A DNA stretch of 64,000 bases, from NCBI GenBank assembly GCA_013204545.1, contig JABMNN010000061.1, forward strand, positions 18,831 through 82,830, given 5' to 3'. Both the position numbers and the translations under genes were made by a program. The notes under the pieces were generated by a model, which was not told the origin of the DNA, did no database searches, and was given only the letters and a program-made list of their open reading frames with translations. Of this stretch, positions 50,798 to 60,825 are shown piece by piece; within the stretch, counting starts at the first letter, position 1, and each line of letters starts with the position of its first letter. The DNA is from Chloroflexota bacterium. Its GTDB lineage: Bacteria > Chloroflexota > Dehalococcoidia > Lucifugimonadales > Lucifugimonadaceae.

Positions 50798-51850
50798 CTA
50801 GTCGCGATCTGGCCGTATGGTGGCGCCGTTTGTAATTGAACCAGAGTTCCTCACCGCGTCTGGATTATCATCAAAATCCGAGTATTGCCCTCCAGTAGGG
50901 ATTGGGTTTGACATACCCGGCAGCGACGCCGTCCCACGAATTCGCTGTAAGCTTCTCGATAGTGACTGATTGCGCTTCTTCTGTTCGGCTTCCGCCAGAT
51001 AGAACGCGTATCGCGAAGTGAGCATTGCCCCAACCAACAAAATAATCGCCGACACGTAAACAAAAATCATCAAAACGATGATTACGCTGACACCACCATA
51101 AATCGTAGTCGCCACACCGCTCATGTTTCTCAGATAGAAAACAAAAATCGCTTTCGAAATTTCAAACGCGGCAGCACCGGCAAGTGCGGTTGGCCAAACC
51201 TCTTTGAACCGCAACTTAGTATTCGGTAGCCACCAATACAAAGTCAGGAACACCATGAAGTTCAGCACTAAGGGAACGAACACAGCGATCCGTTGCCAAA
51301 GAACGGGGTCGCTAATAGGAGCGTCGGGAAGCCAAATTGCCGAAAGGTCCTGAATGAAAGTGATCGTTCCGGTAATAATCACCGAAGCGAACAGCAGGGT
51401 TGCGGCGCCAAACATCAAAGCGATGTCCATCATTCGTTCAGTAATGAATGAACGAGTCTTATTGATGCCCCAAATGACATTTATGCTCTTACGTATCGCG
51501 CTAAATACTTGCTGCGATACCCAAAATAGTCCGATGACTGCGACTACTCCACCAACTGCCCGTCCGTCCGAAATACTCTTAAAGAAGTTCCCAAGAAATG
51601 CATCGTCGGCTTCGGCGAGAACGGGAATCTGTTCTCTAAGTCCAGCAATCAATTGGGTCTCGAAATCTCCGACACCGAGAAATAACGAAAATACTGCTAT
51701 CAACGCCAGTGAAAGTGGAAAGAGCGAGAAGAACGCGTAGTACGCAATGGCCGCCGACATATACGGACCGTTCTTTTCAAGGAACTCGTTGAAGTTACTT
51801 GAAATGAATTTGATTATTCGAACTACGGCGTTAAGCATTAGGCTACCCAT
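50798..51850 (-). CDS. YihY/BrkB family inner-membrane protein
   Basis: YMSAAIAYYAFFSLFPLSLALIAVFSLFLG, WVSQQVFSAIRKSINVIWGINKTRSF, WWLPNTKLRFKEVWPTALAGAAAFEISKAIF. Confidence 0.93.
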   Translation of the reverse strand: MGSLMLNAVVRIIKFISSNFNEFLEKNGPYMSAAIAYYAFFSLFPLSLALIAVFSLFLGVGDFETQLIAGLREQIPVLAEADDAFLGNFFKSISDGRAVGGVVAVIGLFWVSQQVFSAIRKSINVIWGINKTRSFITERMMDIALMFGAATLLFASVIITGTITFIQDLSAIWLPDAPISDPVLWQRIAVFVPLVLNFMVFLTLYWWLPNTKLRFKEVWPTALAGAAAFEISKAIFVFYLRNMSGVATTIYGGVSVIIVLMIFVYVSAIILLVGAMLTSRYAFYLAEAEQKKRNQSLSRSLQRIRGTASLPGMSNPIPTGGQYSDFDDNPDAVRNSGSITNGATIRPDRD

Positions 51851-51959
51851 TGTGCCAATTAGAGTTCACGCGGTGCAATCGTGACGATAAACGTATAAAC
51901 GGGACGAACACAGAATATAATTTGGTGCGTATACGAACAGACACTCCGCCACCGCGCAA

Positions 51960-52997
51960 TTAGCCCAGCTCGCCAGCTCGGAATGCAGTGATGTAGTTCA
52001 TTGCGAAATCGTCATTGCCTTTAAGCAACTCAAGTGCGAAGCGCGCGGGGACTGAGTCGAGATCGGCGTTGAGTGATTGCTGAGCGGAGGTTGTCATGGG
52101 ATCAATGATCCCAGAGTCAGCCCCGGCCTGAATCGCCAAGTATAGGAACACATCGTTAATGAGTTGTCGCTTCGGAATCCCAAACGACACATTGCTCATA
52201 CCACCCGCTATATGAATTTCATCTCCGAACTCTGCTCTTATTTTCTCGATGGCCTCGAAGGCATGTTTACCGTAGTTCGCATCTACCGCGATTGGAAAAT
52301 ATAGAGGGTCGACGAATATGTCGCCTTTATCCATGCCTTTCGACAACGCCATTTCCACGATCCTACCGACGTTCTCAAGTCGTTCGTCAGCATCTGCCGG
52401 CATACCGACCTCGTTCGACGCCATGACCACGGCCCGAGCGTTGTGCTTCTTCGCCATATCGATCGCCTCAGGTCGCTCGAGTGCGATCGAGTTCAGCATT
52501 GGTCGTCCTAGACTTCCGCTATATGCAGACAGACCTGCTTCGATGATCTCTGAATTAGAAGAATCTATGCTCGGAGGAACCGAAGAAATCGATTCGACAA
52601 ATTTGACCAGCCACTCCATCGTGGCAATCTGCTCGTGTAGCCGGTATGAAGACTCGTCGACGTTCAGATCGAGATAGTGCGAACCGGCGTTGATCTGCCG
52701 ATCGACCTCGTACTTGATGTAAGCCTTGCCAGCTTCAGCCTGATCGGCATCGCCATTGGCACCCATCCACATAGCAATTTGGAAGTGTTTTAGCGTGCCC
52801 TGCTGATACGGCTGGGTGGTAGTGAAATGTTCAGGAACATGGACGAATCGCCGTTCACCATCGAGTCGGTACTTGATTGCCTCTTTACCATCTTCGAATA
52901 CGTGACCACGCACCCCGCCACGCTTCACAACGCGAGTTGCGTGAATGTTCTCACCTATTACGGTGAACTGATCGGGGCTGCTGATGACTTTAGGCAT
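51960..52997 (-). CDS. pterin-binding / dihydropteroate synthase-like (methyltetrahydrofolate methyltransferase-type) protein
   Basis: FTVIGENIHATR, GSHYLDLNVDE, PPSIDSSNSEIIEAGL, GDIFVDPLYFPIAVD, IHIAGGMSNVSFGIPKRQLIN. Confidence 0.85.
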   Translation of the reverse strand: MPKVISSPDQFTVIGENIHATRVVKRGGVRGHVFEDGKEAIKYRLDGERRFVHVPEHFTTTQPYQQGTLKHFQIAMWMGANGDADQAEAGKAYIKYEVDRQINAGSHYLDLNVDESSYRLHEQIATMEWLVKFVESISSVPPSIDSSNSEIIEAGLSAYSGSLGRPMLNSIALERPEAIDMAKKHNARAVVMASNEVGMPADADERLENVGRIVEMALSKGMDKGDIFVDPLYFPIAVDANYGKHAFEAIEKIRAEFGDEIHIAGGMSNVSFGIPKRQLINDVFLYLAIQAGADSGIIDPMTTSAQQSLNADLDSVPARFALELLKGNDDFAMNYITAFRAGELG

Positions 52998-53079
52998 TGT
53001 GTTTCACTTACTGGCTCGACCACTACTAATAATTTCTGGTCGGTATCTCAAGCTGTTGTAGCCGAGTAACGACTACCGA

Positions 53080-54831
53080 TTATGCATTACCATGGGGATC
53101 AACGGGGCTCTGCTTAGCGTGATGGTCACGTTTGAGGAATGTATTAGCCCAGGCTGATGTGTGGCGAAGAGATGCATCGCGGAACACAACAGGGCGTTGC
53201 AGCATTTTCATCTCGTCACCAAATGGTTTAAGACGATCATAAGCGCGAATCCATATGCACTCCTGATCTAGAATTTCGCATTGACCGGCCTTCGTACCAC
53301 CGCACGGTCCATTTCGTTGGCTTTTCACGCATTGGGATTCCGGGCAAAGGTAAGCGATATCTGGAAGTGAACAATCGCCGCAATCGCGACAGTGATAAAC
53401 CGGAACTTTCGTCGCCTGTTCAAGTACGTGGATGATACCTGTCAATTTCTTGCTCTTATCGATCGGTCCGTAAACGATTTTTCCAGCCTTGAATCCAAAA
53501 GAGCCTTCGGTAAACACACGGTCATGAACAAACTTCCCGATTCGATACTGCAACGGTACGGTGAATCGAGACTTAACCTGGGCAGATTTGGTTTTGGAGG
53601 CGAGATACGACTTACTGACTTCGTTCGAACTCACACCAGCGTTATCACCCTGCTCGTAGTAATAGAACTCGTCTGGTTGGGCGAAGTTGATTTCTTTAGC
53701 GAATTCTTTCCAATCATTCTCGCCATATGAATCCGCCATCTCGAGGATGTTCTGGATTCGACCCAATTGCGGGCGACCTGATATGTATGCGCCTCGATAA
53801 CCAATTCCTTTGAGAATCGCTATCTGCTTGGCCGCTAGCTCAGAAAAGAACGCTCGGCCTCTATCTTTCGACTTGGCCTGCTCATTCGCTATATCTCGAA
53901 GTTCGTCTGAAACCCAGACTCCAGGCACCCCCCATCGATTAAAGAATCGACCGGCTGGTGCGGTTAGGATGAATACTGATCCAATCAACGGCAATGGGAT
54001 GTTGTTCGACTGGACGTATTGATACAACTCTGAAGCTTTTCGAGAGCCGTAGCCGATCTGGGTGATGGCGAATTTTGCACCAGTACGTGCTTTGAGCGCC
54101 AACTTGAAGTACTGAGTCATCAACTCACCTTCGAGTTTTTTGAACGGACTAACCGCGCAACCGGCGAAGAAATTTGTCTTCTCAAGCCGATCTTCCCGTC
54201 CAACCGATCCCCACATTTGGTTCGGCAGGCCATCGTTCATTTGCGACATTAGTTCGAGAAGCCCAACAGAATCGATATCGAACACTGGTTGGGCCTGGCC
54301 ATTAAATCCGCCAGTCGGATAGTCGCCAGAAAGTGCGAGAACGTTAGAAAAACCCTGACTACCGAGTGCCCAGAGTCGACTTTCAACACCATTACGGTTG
54401 TAGTCCTTGCACGACATGTTGATCACGACATCTCGCCCACGGAAGAGAAGGTCTTGACCCAGCACTTCGGGGCGGATATGTGGATTACCTCCAGGATTGT
54501 CTGTCAAAGAAACAAAATCGACCCGGTCGAATTCGGAAAGTTCTTTGGCAAGTTCTGCCGTTTTCCTTGAAGCTTCCGCCATGAGAAGACCGCGGGAAGT
54601 TTCGATTTCGACAGATGTCAAGAATCGATCGCTATTTTCCAACATTCCGCGTAGGTTTTGAGAAGTTGAACCGATTGGTTCCAATGAAGCCCCTCTGTCT
54701 AGTCCAGTTACTTCGAAGTACAAGCCTATCGGGTCACTGTGTGGTACACACCAGTCGTTCGCAAGCCTGATACGTGAGGGATGGGGGAATTTACCAGTGG
54801 CACTCGCATTTTGAGTTCGACTAGACATCAC
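53080..54831 (-). CDS. methylenetetrahydrofolate reductase with C-terminal Cys-rich MTHFR_C-type domain
   Basis: FEVTGLDRGASLEP, VDFVSLTDNPGGNPHIRP, VLALSGDYPTGG, GAKFAITQIGY; C-terminal CRDCGDCSLPDIAYLCPESQCVKSQRNGPCGGTKAGQCE. Confidence 0.88.
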   Translation of the reverse strand: MMSSRTQNASATGKFPHPSRIRLANDWCVPHSDPIGLYFEVTGLDRGASLEPIGSTSQNLRGMLENSDRFLTSVEIETSRGLLMAEASRKTAELAKELSEFDRVDFVSLTDNPGGNPHIRPEVLGQDLLFRGRDVVINMSCKDYNRNGVESRLWALGSQGFSNVLALSGDYPTGGFNGQAQPVFDIDSVGLLELMSQMNDGLPNQMWGSVGREDRLEKTNFFAGCAVSPFKKLEGELMTQYFKLALKARTGAKFAITQIGYGSRKASELYQYVQSNNIPLPLIGSVFILTAPAGRFFNRWGVPGVWVSDELRDIANEQAKSKDRGRAFFSELAAKQIAILKGIGYRGAYISGRPQLGRIQNILEMADSYGENDWKEFAKEINFAQPDEFYYYEQGDNAGVSSNEVSKSYLASKTKSAQVKSRFTVPLQYRIGKFVHDRVFTEGSFGFKAGKIVYGPIDKSKKLTGIIHVLEQATKVPVYHCRDCGDCSLPDIAYLCPESQCVKSQRNGPCGGTKAGQCEILDQECIWIRAYDRLKPFGDEMKMLQRPVVFRDASLRHTSAWANTFLKRDHHAKQSPVDPHGNA

Positions 54832-54999
54832 TGCAAACTCTAAATTCGAACGTCAGTGACCTTTATTTGACGTGATCGAGCAATCCTACCGCGGGTAGAA
54901 TAAACATACATTCGAAGATGTCCGTTGCCGGATAGCGGTTCCGTGTAACGTTTACGTGTAATTGAACTGTAGTGGAGAGGATCGGATCCTCAAAATCGC

Positions 55000-55662
55000 A
55001 TGAAAACAAAGCAGCAAGTTGTAGTAATTGGGCTAGGTCGATTCGGCGGTAATGTCGCTCGTACGTTGTATCAGCTCGGTCACGACGTCATGGCAATCGA
55101 CATTGATGAGGAACGCGTCCAGAATCTCATGGGTGAGGTAACGTACCCCGTGGCCGGTGACGCAACTCAGGAAGCGGTTCTCCGTGAGCTCGGCGTCCAC
55201 AACTTCGACATCGGAATAGTAGCTATTGGCGCGAATGTTGAGGCCAGCATTATGGTTAGCGTATTGTTCCAAACAATGAACTTGCCGTTCATCGTTGCAC
55301 GTGCACACAGCACACTTCACGGAAATACGCTACGCAGACTTGGTTGTCACCGGGTCATCCATGCTGAGGAAGAGATGGGAATCAGGCTGGCGCACAGCCT
55401 TTTCAATCCTGACGTTGAGGAATATATGGAACTTGCCGACGCGTACGGAGTCAGTCGATTACAGGTTCCTGACCGTTTCACAAATATGACGCTCGCTGAG
55501 GCTGGATTCGCAAGCGCTCGCGGTAAATATGGAATTGCGATTGTTGCGTTGAAAAGGGGCGATGAGATCACGCTCAGCCCCGATTCAGACGAACGACTTC
55601 GTGCGGGAGACGTTTTAGTAGTTGCGGGTCGAGACGAGTACATCAGTCGAATCACCAGCTAG
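55000..55662 (+). CDS. TrkA/KtrA-like RCK potassium-transport regulatory protein (N + C domains)
   Basis: QVVVIGLGRFGGNVARTLYQLGHDVMAIDIDEERVQ, GDATQEAVLRELG, C-terminal LRAGDVLVVAGRDE. Confidence 0.92.
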   Translation: MKTKQQVVVIGLGRFGGNVARTLYQLGHDVMAIDIDEERVQNLMGEVTYPVAGDATQEAVLRELGVHNFDIGIVAIGANVEASIMVSVLFQTMNLPFIVARAHSTLHGNTLRRLGCHRVIHAEEEMGIRLAHSLFNPDVEEYMELADAYGVSRLQVPDRFTNMTLAEAGFASARGKYGIAIVALKRGDEITLSPDSDERLRAGDVLVVAGRDEYISRITS

Positions 55663-55735
55663 CCGTAAAGCACACATATAACTCGCTACTAAAACATGTT
55701 TAGCGGGCAAAGTGCTAAAAGGTAAGTAGAATCTC

Positions 55736-56203
55736 ATGCCTTTCAATCGAGTAATAGCGGTCGTCACAGACGATCCATCTGATATCAACACCGTCTCTCG
55801 GGCGGCTGACATCGTTCGAGACGATCGCGGCCACTTGTACGTCATCTATGTGATAAAAATTGAGCGAGCATTACCTCTTGATGCTGAACTCGAAGATCAG
55901 ATAGCCAGGGGGGAACAGGTCCTTCACCGGTCCGAAAGGCTGGCTCGACTTCCACGCGGTGATATCGACTCTCAATTGCTTCAAGCGCGTGAAATCGGTC
56001 CTGCCGTTGTGCATGAAGCGATCGTTCGAGATGCAGATGCTATTGTTGTCGGAACTTCCTATCCGACCGAATACGGATCTTTTTCTCTCGGTAATGACGT
56101 TCCGTACATACTCGAACATGCCCCGTGTGATGTAATTTTGTGGCGGGAACACAGTGGCGCTGCACATCCCATAGCTCGAACTTCGAGGAACGGACGAGCC
56201 TAA
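55736..56203 (+). CDS. universal stress protein family
   Basis: FNRVIAVVTDDPSDINTVSRAADIVRDDRGHLYVIYV, DADAIVVGTSYP, VPYILEHAPCDVIL. Confidence 0.8.
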   Translation: MPFNRVIAVVTDDPSDINTVSRAADIVRDDRGHLYVIYVIKIERALPLDAELEDQIARGEQVLHRSERLARLPRGDIDSQLLQAREIGPAVVHEAIVRDADAIVVGTSYPTEYGSFSLGNDVPYILEHAPCDVILWREHSGAAHPIARTSRNGRA

Positions 56204-56268
56204 AAGGCTGATATAACCATTACAGGTTCACAAAAAAATCAGGCAATTCAGGATTCGTACCTGCAAAT

Positions 56269-56685
56269 ATGAACGTAATAATCGTAGGGGCCGGTAATAT
56301 CGGCTCATCACTCGCCCGAAAACTTAGCGATATAGGGCACAAAATTACTGTTATCGAGAAGAACCCTACGGCGATCTCGCAACTTCCTCGCGGACGAGTC
56401 GATTCGGGTGTGATGACTGTCATACACCGTGATGGGTCGACCGGCGCAGCAATGCTTGAAGCTGGAATTTCTGAAGCGGACGTGTTCATCGCCGCAACTG
56501 GTAAAGACTCACTAAACGGATTAGCCGCACAACGGGCGAAGATCATATTTCACGTAGCTCAGGTGATAACTGTCGTCGGAGACGAAGGTGCACGAACGCT
56601 CTACGATTCGCTTGGTATCAAGACGATCAATAAAGCAACGCTAGCGAGCGACAAACTCATCAGTATGCTGACAGGGGATGTGTAA
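56269..56685 (+). CDS. TrkA-N domain protein (no obvious TrkA-C)
   Basis: MNVIIVGAGNIGSSLARKLSDIGHKITVIEKNP, GDGSTGAAMLEAGISEADVFIAATG-like (RDGSTGAAML). Confidence 0.88.
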   Translation: MNVIIVGAGNIGSSLARKLSDIGHKITVIEKNPTAISQLPRGRVDSGVMTVIHRDGSTGAAMLEAGISEADVFIAATGKDSLNGLAAQRAKIIFHVAQVITVVGDEGARTLYDSLGIKTINKATLASDKLISMLTGDV

Positions 56686-56691
56686 CGAAAT

Positions 56692-57357
56692 ATGTACCTC
56701 GTAATTGTCGGTGGCGGAAAAGTGGGCGCCCCCCTCGCATCTTCTCTCATCAATGAGGGGCACGAAGTGTTCGTGCTCGACAAGGATCCAGAAAAGGTCG
56801 CGTCACTGCAACGTGAGCTTGGGATGATCGCAACGGTCGGCGAAGCAGCATCCGTGAAAGCTTTGCAAGATGCAGGGGCCGCACGTGCAGGAGCGCTCAT
56901 TGCGACCACTAGTTCGGATGAGGATAATCTAGCCGCCTGCCAGCTTGCGAGAACAAATTTCAATGTACCTCGTACGATCGCCGTAGCGCATTCACCTGAA
57001 AACGCCAGTTTGTTCGAACGAGCTGGTGTTGATCTGGTCGTTAGTACTACCGACCTCGTGTTATCTAACCTCGCTACTGCACTTCCAGCCCACCCACTGA
57101 TACGGCTGATGCCAATTGCCGATCGTTCGCAGGAACTCGTCGCAATTAAATTACCCGCAGCAGGAACCGTCATAGGGCGCAGTCTTTCTGAACTTCGACT
57201 TCCTTATGGAACGAAGATCGTCCTGATAGTGACTTCAACTGGCCAGTCGAAACCGTCCAATTCCGATGCTGTGATCGAAGCCGAAGATGAAATCATTGCT
57301 TTGTCGCCTTCCAATTCGACTAATGAGCTGTGGGAGTTACTCACAGAACTGAGGTAA
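56692..57357 (+). CDS. TrkA family protein (TrkA-N + TrkA-C)
   Basis: MYLVIVGGGKVGAPLASSLINEGHEVFVLDKDPEKV, GAARAGALIATTSSDEDNLAACQLAR, C-terminal VIGRSLSELRLPYGTKIVLI. Confidence 0.9.
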   Translation: MYLVIVGGGKVGAPLASSLINEGHEVFVLDKDPEKVASLQRELGMIATVGEAASVKALQDAGAARAGALIATTSSDEDNLAACQLARTNFNVPRTIAVAHSPENASLFERAGVDLVVSTTDLVLSNLATALPAHPLIRLMPIADRSQELVAIKLPAAGTVIGRSLSELRLPYGTKIVLIVTSTGQSKPSNSDAVIEAEDEIIALSPSNSTNELWELLTELR

Positions 57358-57359
57358 TC

Positions 57360-58202
57360 ATGCCGAAAACAATTGCATTTCTTGGGCCAGAAGGTACCTA
57401 TACCGACGAGGCGTGCTATCTCTACGCACCAGAAGAAGATCGAATTCCTTTTGCATCTCTGAGTCTCGTGACCGGTGCACTAGAGGAAGGCAAAGTCGAC
57501 GAAGCGGTGGTTCCTATAGAAAATTCGCTAGGGGGCACAGTTATCGAAGTTGTCGATTACCTAATCACCTCTAAGAATGCGCATATCACCGGCGAAATTC
57601 TTCTGCCAATTAATCATTGTCTTATTACTCGACCAGGGGTGAAACTGAGCGATATTAGAGTAGTGATGTCGAAACAGGAAGCGCTGACCCAGTGCAGAGA
57701 ATTTCTTTCTAGAGAGCTGAGGTTTGCGGAACAGATACCCACGACCAGCACCGCCCTTGCAGTAACCGACCTTAAAGAGGCGGATGACCGAACAGCGGCA
57801 ATTGGGCCACGTCGCTCAGCTGAACTGGCTGGATTGCCGATTCTTGTACACGGTATTCAAGATCGACAGAACAACGTGACGAGATTCGCTGTTTTAAGTT
57901 CAATTGGCGCGTCTCCTGCAGGCAGTGACAAGACATCAATTGCCTTCGATTTCGACCGTCCAGATGCACCTGGACTTGTTTACGGGGCACTTAGCCCATT
58001 CGCAGATCGTGGCATAAATCTGCTGAAAATTGAGTCGCGCCCTACCGGAAAAGGCATGGGCAACTACATATTCCTTCTCGATTTTGAAGGACAGGTCGAC
58101 GAATCGCACATACAAGAAGCAATCGCTGATCTGAAGAAGCACACCTCGACGTTCAAGATCTTTGGGTCCTACCCGAGAGCCAAAGGGCTTTCGATCAGGT
58201 AG
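57360..58202 (+). CDS. pheA: prephenate dehydratase
   Basis: MPKTIAFLGPEGTYTDEACYLY, VVPIENSLGGTVIEVVDYL, NVTRFAVLS, ACT-domain DRGINLLKIESRPTGKGMGNYIFLLDFEG. ATG 57360 used rather than the track start 57330. Confidence 0.95.
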   Translation: MPKTIAFLGPEGTYTDEACYLYAPEEDRIPFASLSLVTGALEEGKVDEAVVPIENSLGGTVIEVVDYLITSKNAHITGEILLPINHCLITRPGVKLSDIRVVMSKQEALTQCREFLSRELRFAEQIPTTSTALAVTDLKEADDRTAAIGPRRSAELAGLPILVHGIQDRQNNVTRFAVLSSIGASPAGSDKTSIAFDFDRPDAPGLVYGALSPFADRGINLLKIESRPTGKGMGNYIFLLDFEGQVDESHIQEAIADLKKHTSTFKIFGSYPRAKGLSIR

Positions 58203-58230
58203 TAAAGTGTCTGTTTAGCGGGACCTCCGG

Positions 58231-58512
58231 CTAAAGATCTTCATCGTCTAGATCGAGATCGTCGAATCCGTCGTCATCTCGCGTCTGCGAGGCGGCTCGT
58301 CGACCTTCTGTGGCAGCGGTCGCCATTCGCTCACGGGTCGCTGAAGTAAGTTCGTCTGCCTTGTCTCGCCATTCTCGGCTTTGATCGAGTATGAATGCAC
58401 GAGTCTCTTCTCCAGATTTCGGAGCGAGAATCATTCCGGCGACGAACCCACCAATACCACCCATAAGTAGCCCGAGAAGAAATCCTCCTCCGCCACTGTC
58501 TTTCTCAGCCAT
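58231..58512 (-). CDS. YtxH domain-containing protein
   Basis: FLLGLLMGGIGGFVAGMILAPKSGEETRAFI. Confidence 0.8.
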   Translation of the reverse strand: MAEKDSGGGGFLLGLLMGGIGGFVAGMILAPKSGEETRAFILDQSREWRDKADELTSATRERMATAATEGRRAASQTRDDDGFDDLDLDDEDL

Positions 58513-58593
58513 TACTTACCTCTGGGATCTGCATTTCGTCTCAGGGTGAGAACGAATCAACTGTAGTCCTGTATCTATATGCGTCTGTGCGCT

Positions 58594-58920
58594 TTACTTG
58601 TTTTCTGGATCGGCGTCCTTTGGCGCACTAGCACCGAAAAGCCGAGTAATACCTTGAAATGCGCCAACAAGACCAAGTCCCTTTGCAACTGGCTTCAGCA
58701 CTGACGCAGCATCTTCAATGGCTTGGCGCGCTACTGCGACTCTACCGAACGTCTCTTCAAACCTCTCAGCGACATGTTCCATTCGGTCCATGAAACGATT
58801 CACCCGTATATAAAGGCGCAGCGAAAGAGCAGCAGCGAACAACATGACAATAAACGAAAACAGCAAGAAGACAATTAAAACAATGTCTTTTATCTGGGCT
58901 ATAGTCTCGGTGAGCGTCAT
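58594..58920 (-). CDS. hypothetical single-TM protein (DUF948-like)
   Basis: N-terminal TM helix then amphipathic region; adjacent to the YtxH gene, same strand. Confidence 0.6.
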   Translation of the reverse strand: MTLTETIAQIKDIVLIVFLLFSFIVMLFAAALSLRLYIRVNRFMDRMEHVAERFEETFGRVAVARQAIEDAASVLKPVAKGLGLVGAFQGITRLFGASAPKDADPENK

Positions 58921-59284
58921 ATGGGTCTTCAGTTCAGCGCACGTTGGCGACGGTCGAATTTTCAGTTAAATATCGACTAGGCAGTCACTCAATACTAGCA
59001 GTGAGTTGAATACAACCGCAACATTATATAGTATTTAGTTGTTAACTATTTACTTTTTATAAATCTGGCAGTGATATCGGCTGGTAATTCATTAAGTGCC
59101 TCGTTACTCACTCATTAGCGGTGATCATTACGATTCGAACACCATAGTGTGGACATATTTCGCACTATGAAGAGTCGGGACCCAGCGGGGGGTTACTTCC
59201 ATATCTTCGACAAAACGCGTCATCGGGCAGAGGGGGCAAGTTTTTCTGAGTGGAACAGCCTGCAGTCCGCAGGGGGTCAGCAAA

Positions 59285-60823
59285 CTATTCGAGAAAGTCT
59301 CGTAGCATTTTCGAGCGAGTCGGGTGGCGCAGTTTTCTGAGTGCCTTCGCCTCAATTTGGCGAATTCGTTCACGGGTAACACCAAATTCTCGACCGACTT
59401 CTTCGAGTGTACGGCTGCGCCCGTCTTCTAGACCGAACCGCAGTTGCAAAACCCGGCGCTCACGCTGGCTGATCGAATCTAGAACCGTATCGACCTGTTC
59501 CTTTAGCAACTGGTACGAGGCGGCCTCGGCAGGTGCCTGGGTATCGTGATCAGGAATAAAATCGCCGAGGGAAGAATCATTTTCCTCACCAATCGGTGTT
59601 TCAAGCGAGATCGGTTCTTGAGATATTTTCAGAATCTCTCGAACTCGCTCTGCCGACATTTCCATCTCGCTGCCAATCTCCTCGGAAGTCGGCTCTCTAC
59701 CAAACTCCTGCACAAGCCGTCGACTTACCCGAAGTAACTTGTTGATCGTTTCGACCATGTGAACAGGTATTCGAATCGTGCGAGCCTGATCAGCAATTGA
59801 ACGAGTAATAGCCTGTCGAATCCACCACGTAGCGTATGTACTAAATTTGTAGCCCTTGCGGTAGTCGAACTTTTCTACAGCCCGGATTAGCCCGATATTC
59901 CCCTCTTGAATTAGATCTAATAACGACATTCCGCGGCCGATGTATTTTTTGGCAACCGAAACGACCAATCGCAGATTAGCTTCCGTCAGATGGCGTTCAG
60001 AGCGTTCTGATTGATCGGCAATTCTCGAAAAATGTGCGCCAAACAAGAATTCGTAGACCCCCAATTGGCTTTTGCAGGCACTATTTGCTGCGGTGCTCGC
60101 CAGAGAGTCCAGCCAGGGGTCATCGTCCAGCGCATCCAGAGCTTCAGGAGCGACTAGTGCTGAGTCGATGGATAAATCCTTGACCATGCCCTGAGCAGCT
60201 TCAAGTTCACAGTTGAACGCATCTGAAAGGAAAGCCAATAGATCTTCGTTGTGCGGACCGTCTATCAACTCGCGTAGCTCGGGAATGCCTAGCAGTGTTC
60301 CAAGTGTGACATTTTTCGGAAGACCGATGAAACCTGCGATTGCTGAAGCAACTTCGTGCTGCGAACCCACTCGGCTAAGCAGTTCGCATGTAGTATCGGC
60401 CGAAGTCGGCATTCGACCAGTGAGTGCAGCCATCTCAGCCTGCAAATCGGAGAGCCGTCGCGAAATTTCCATACCGCGAGCAAGAAATCGCTCGTCCTGA
60501 GCCGTTAGTAGGCTGACGCGGCCGATCTCGCGCAAATACATGCGCACAGGGTCGTCTGATATTTCTGAATCTTCGACCACGGGATTGAAATTGAGTGCTG
60601 CGAAACCCTCTGACTCTTTCGAGTCCCACGTTTCCAATTCCGAAGCGCTCGATGCTACCGCACTCGAACGGAACACAGCCGGAGCCGCACGATCACCAGT
60701 ATCATCATCGTCGGTTGCATAACCATCCAGATTGTTACTGCTGTTCGGCAGCAACAATTCTCCTGAGCTAACAAGATCCTGAAGTTGGTCTTCGTTGTCG
60801 GTTGTCCGGGTGGATCGTGCCAT
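59285..60823 (-). CDS. rpoD: RNA polymerase primary sigma factor (sigma-70 family)
   Basis: [106 protein letters not shown]. Confidence 0.97.
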   Translation of the reverse strand: MARSTRTTDNEDQLQDLVSSGELLLPNSSNNLDGYATDDDDTGDRAAPAVFRSSAVASSASELETWDSKESEGFAALNFNPVVEDSEISDDPVRMYLREIGRVSLLTAQDERFLARGMEISRRLSDLQAEMAALTGRMPTSADTTCELLSRVGSQHEVASAIAGFIGLPKNVTLGTLLGIPELRELIDGPHNEDLLAFLSDAFNCELEAAQGMVKDLSIDSALVAPEALDALDDDPWLDSLASTAANSACKSQLGVYEFLFGAHFSRIADQSERSERHLTEANLRLVVSVAKKYIGRGMSLLDLIQEGNIGLIRAVEKFDYRKGYKFSTYATWWIRQAITRSIADQARTIRIPVHMVETINKLLRVSRRLVQEFGREPTSEEIGSEMEMSAERVREILKISQEPISLETPIGEENDSSLGDFIPDHDTQAPAEAASYQLLKEQVDTVLDSISQRERRVLQLRFGLEDGRSRTLEEVGREFGVTRERIRQIEAKALRKLRHPTRSKMLRDFLE

Positions 60824-60825
60824 TT

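Noticed and set aside
59128-59385. 85-aa minus-strand ORF after rpoD, containing CPLC
   Set aside because: Overlaps the rpoD 3' end in another frame and the non-overlapping part has no identifiable family; insufficient support.
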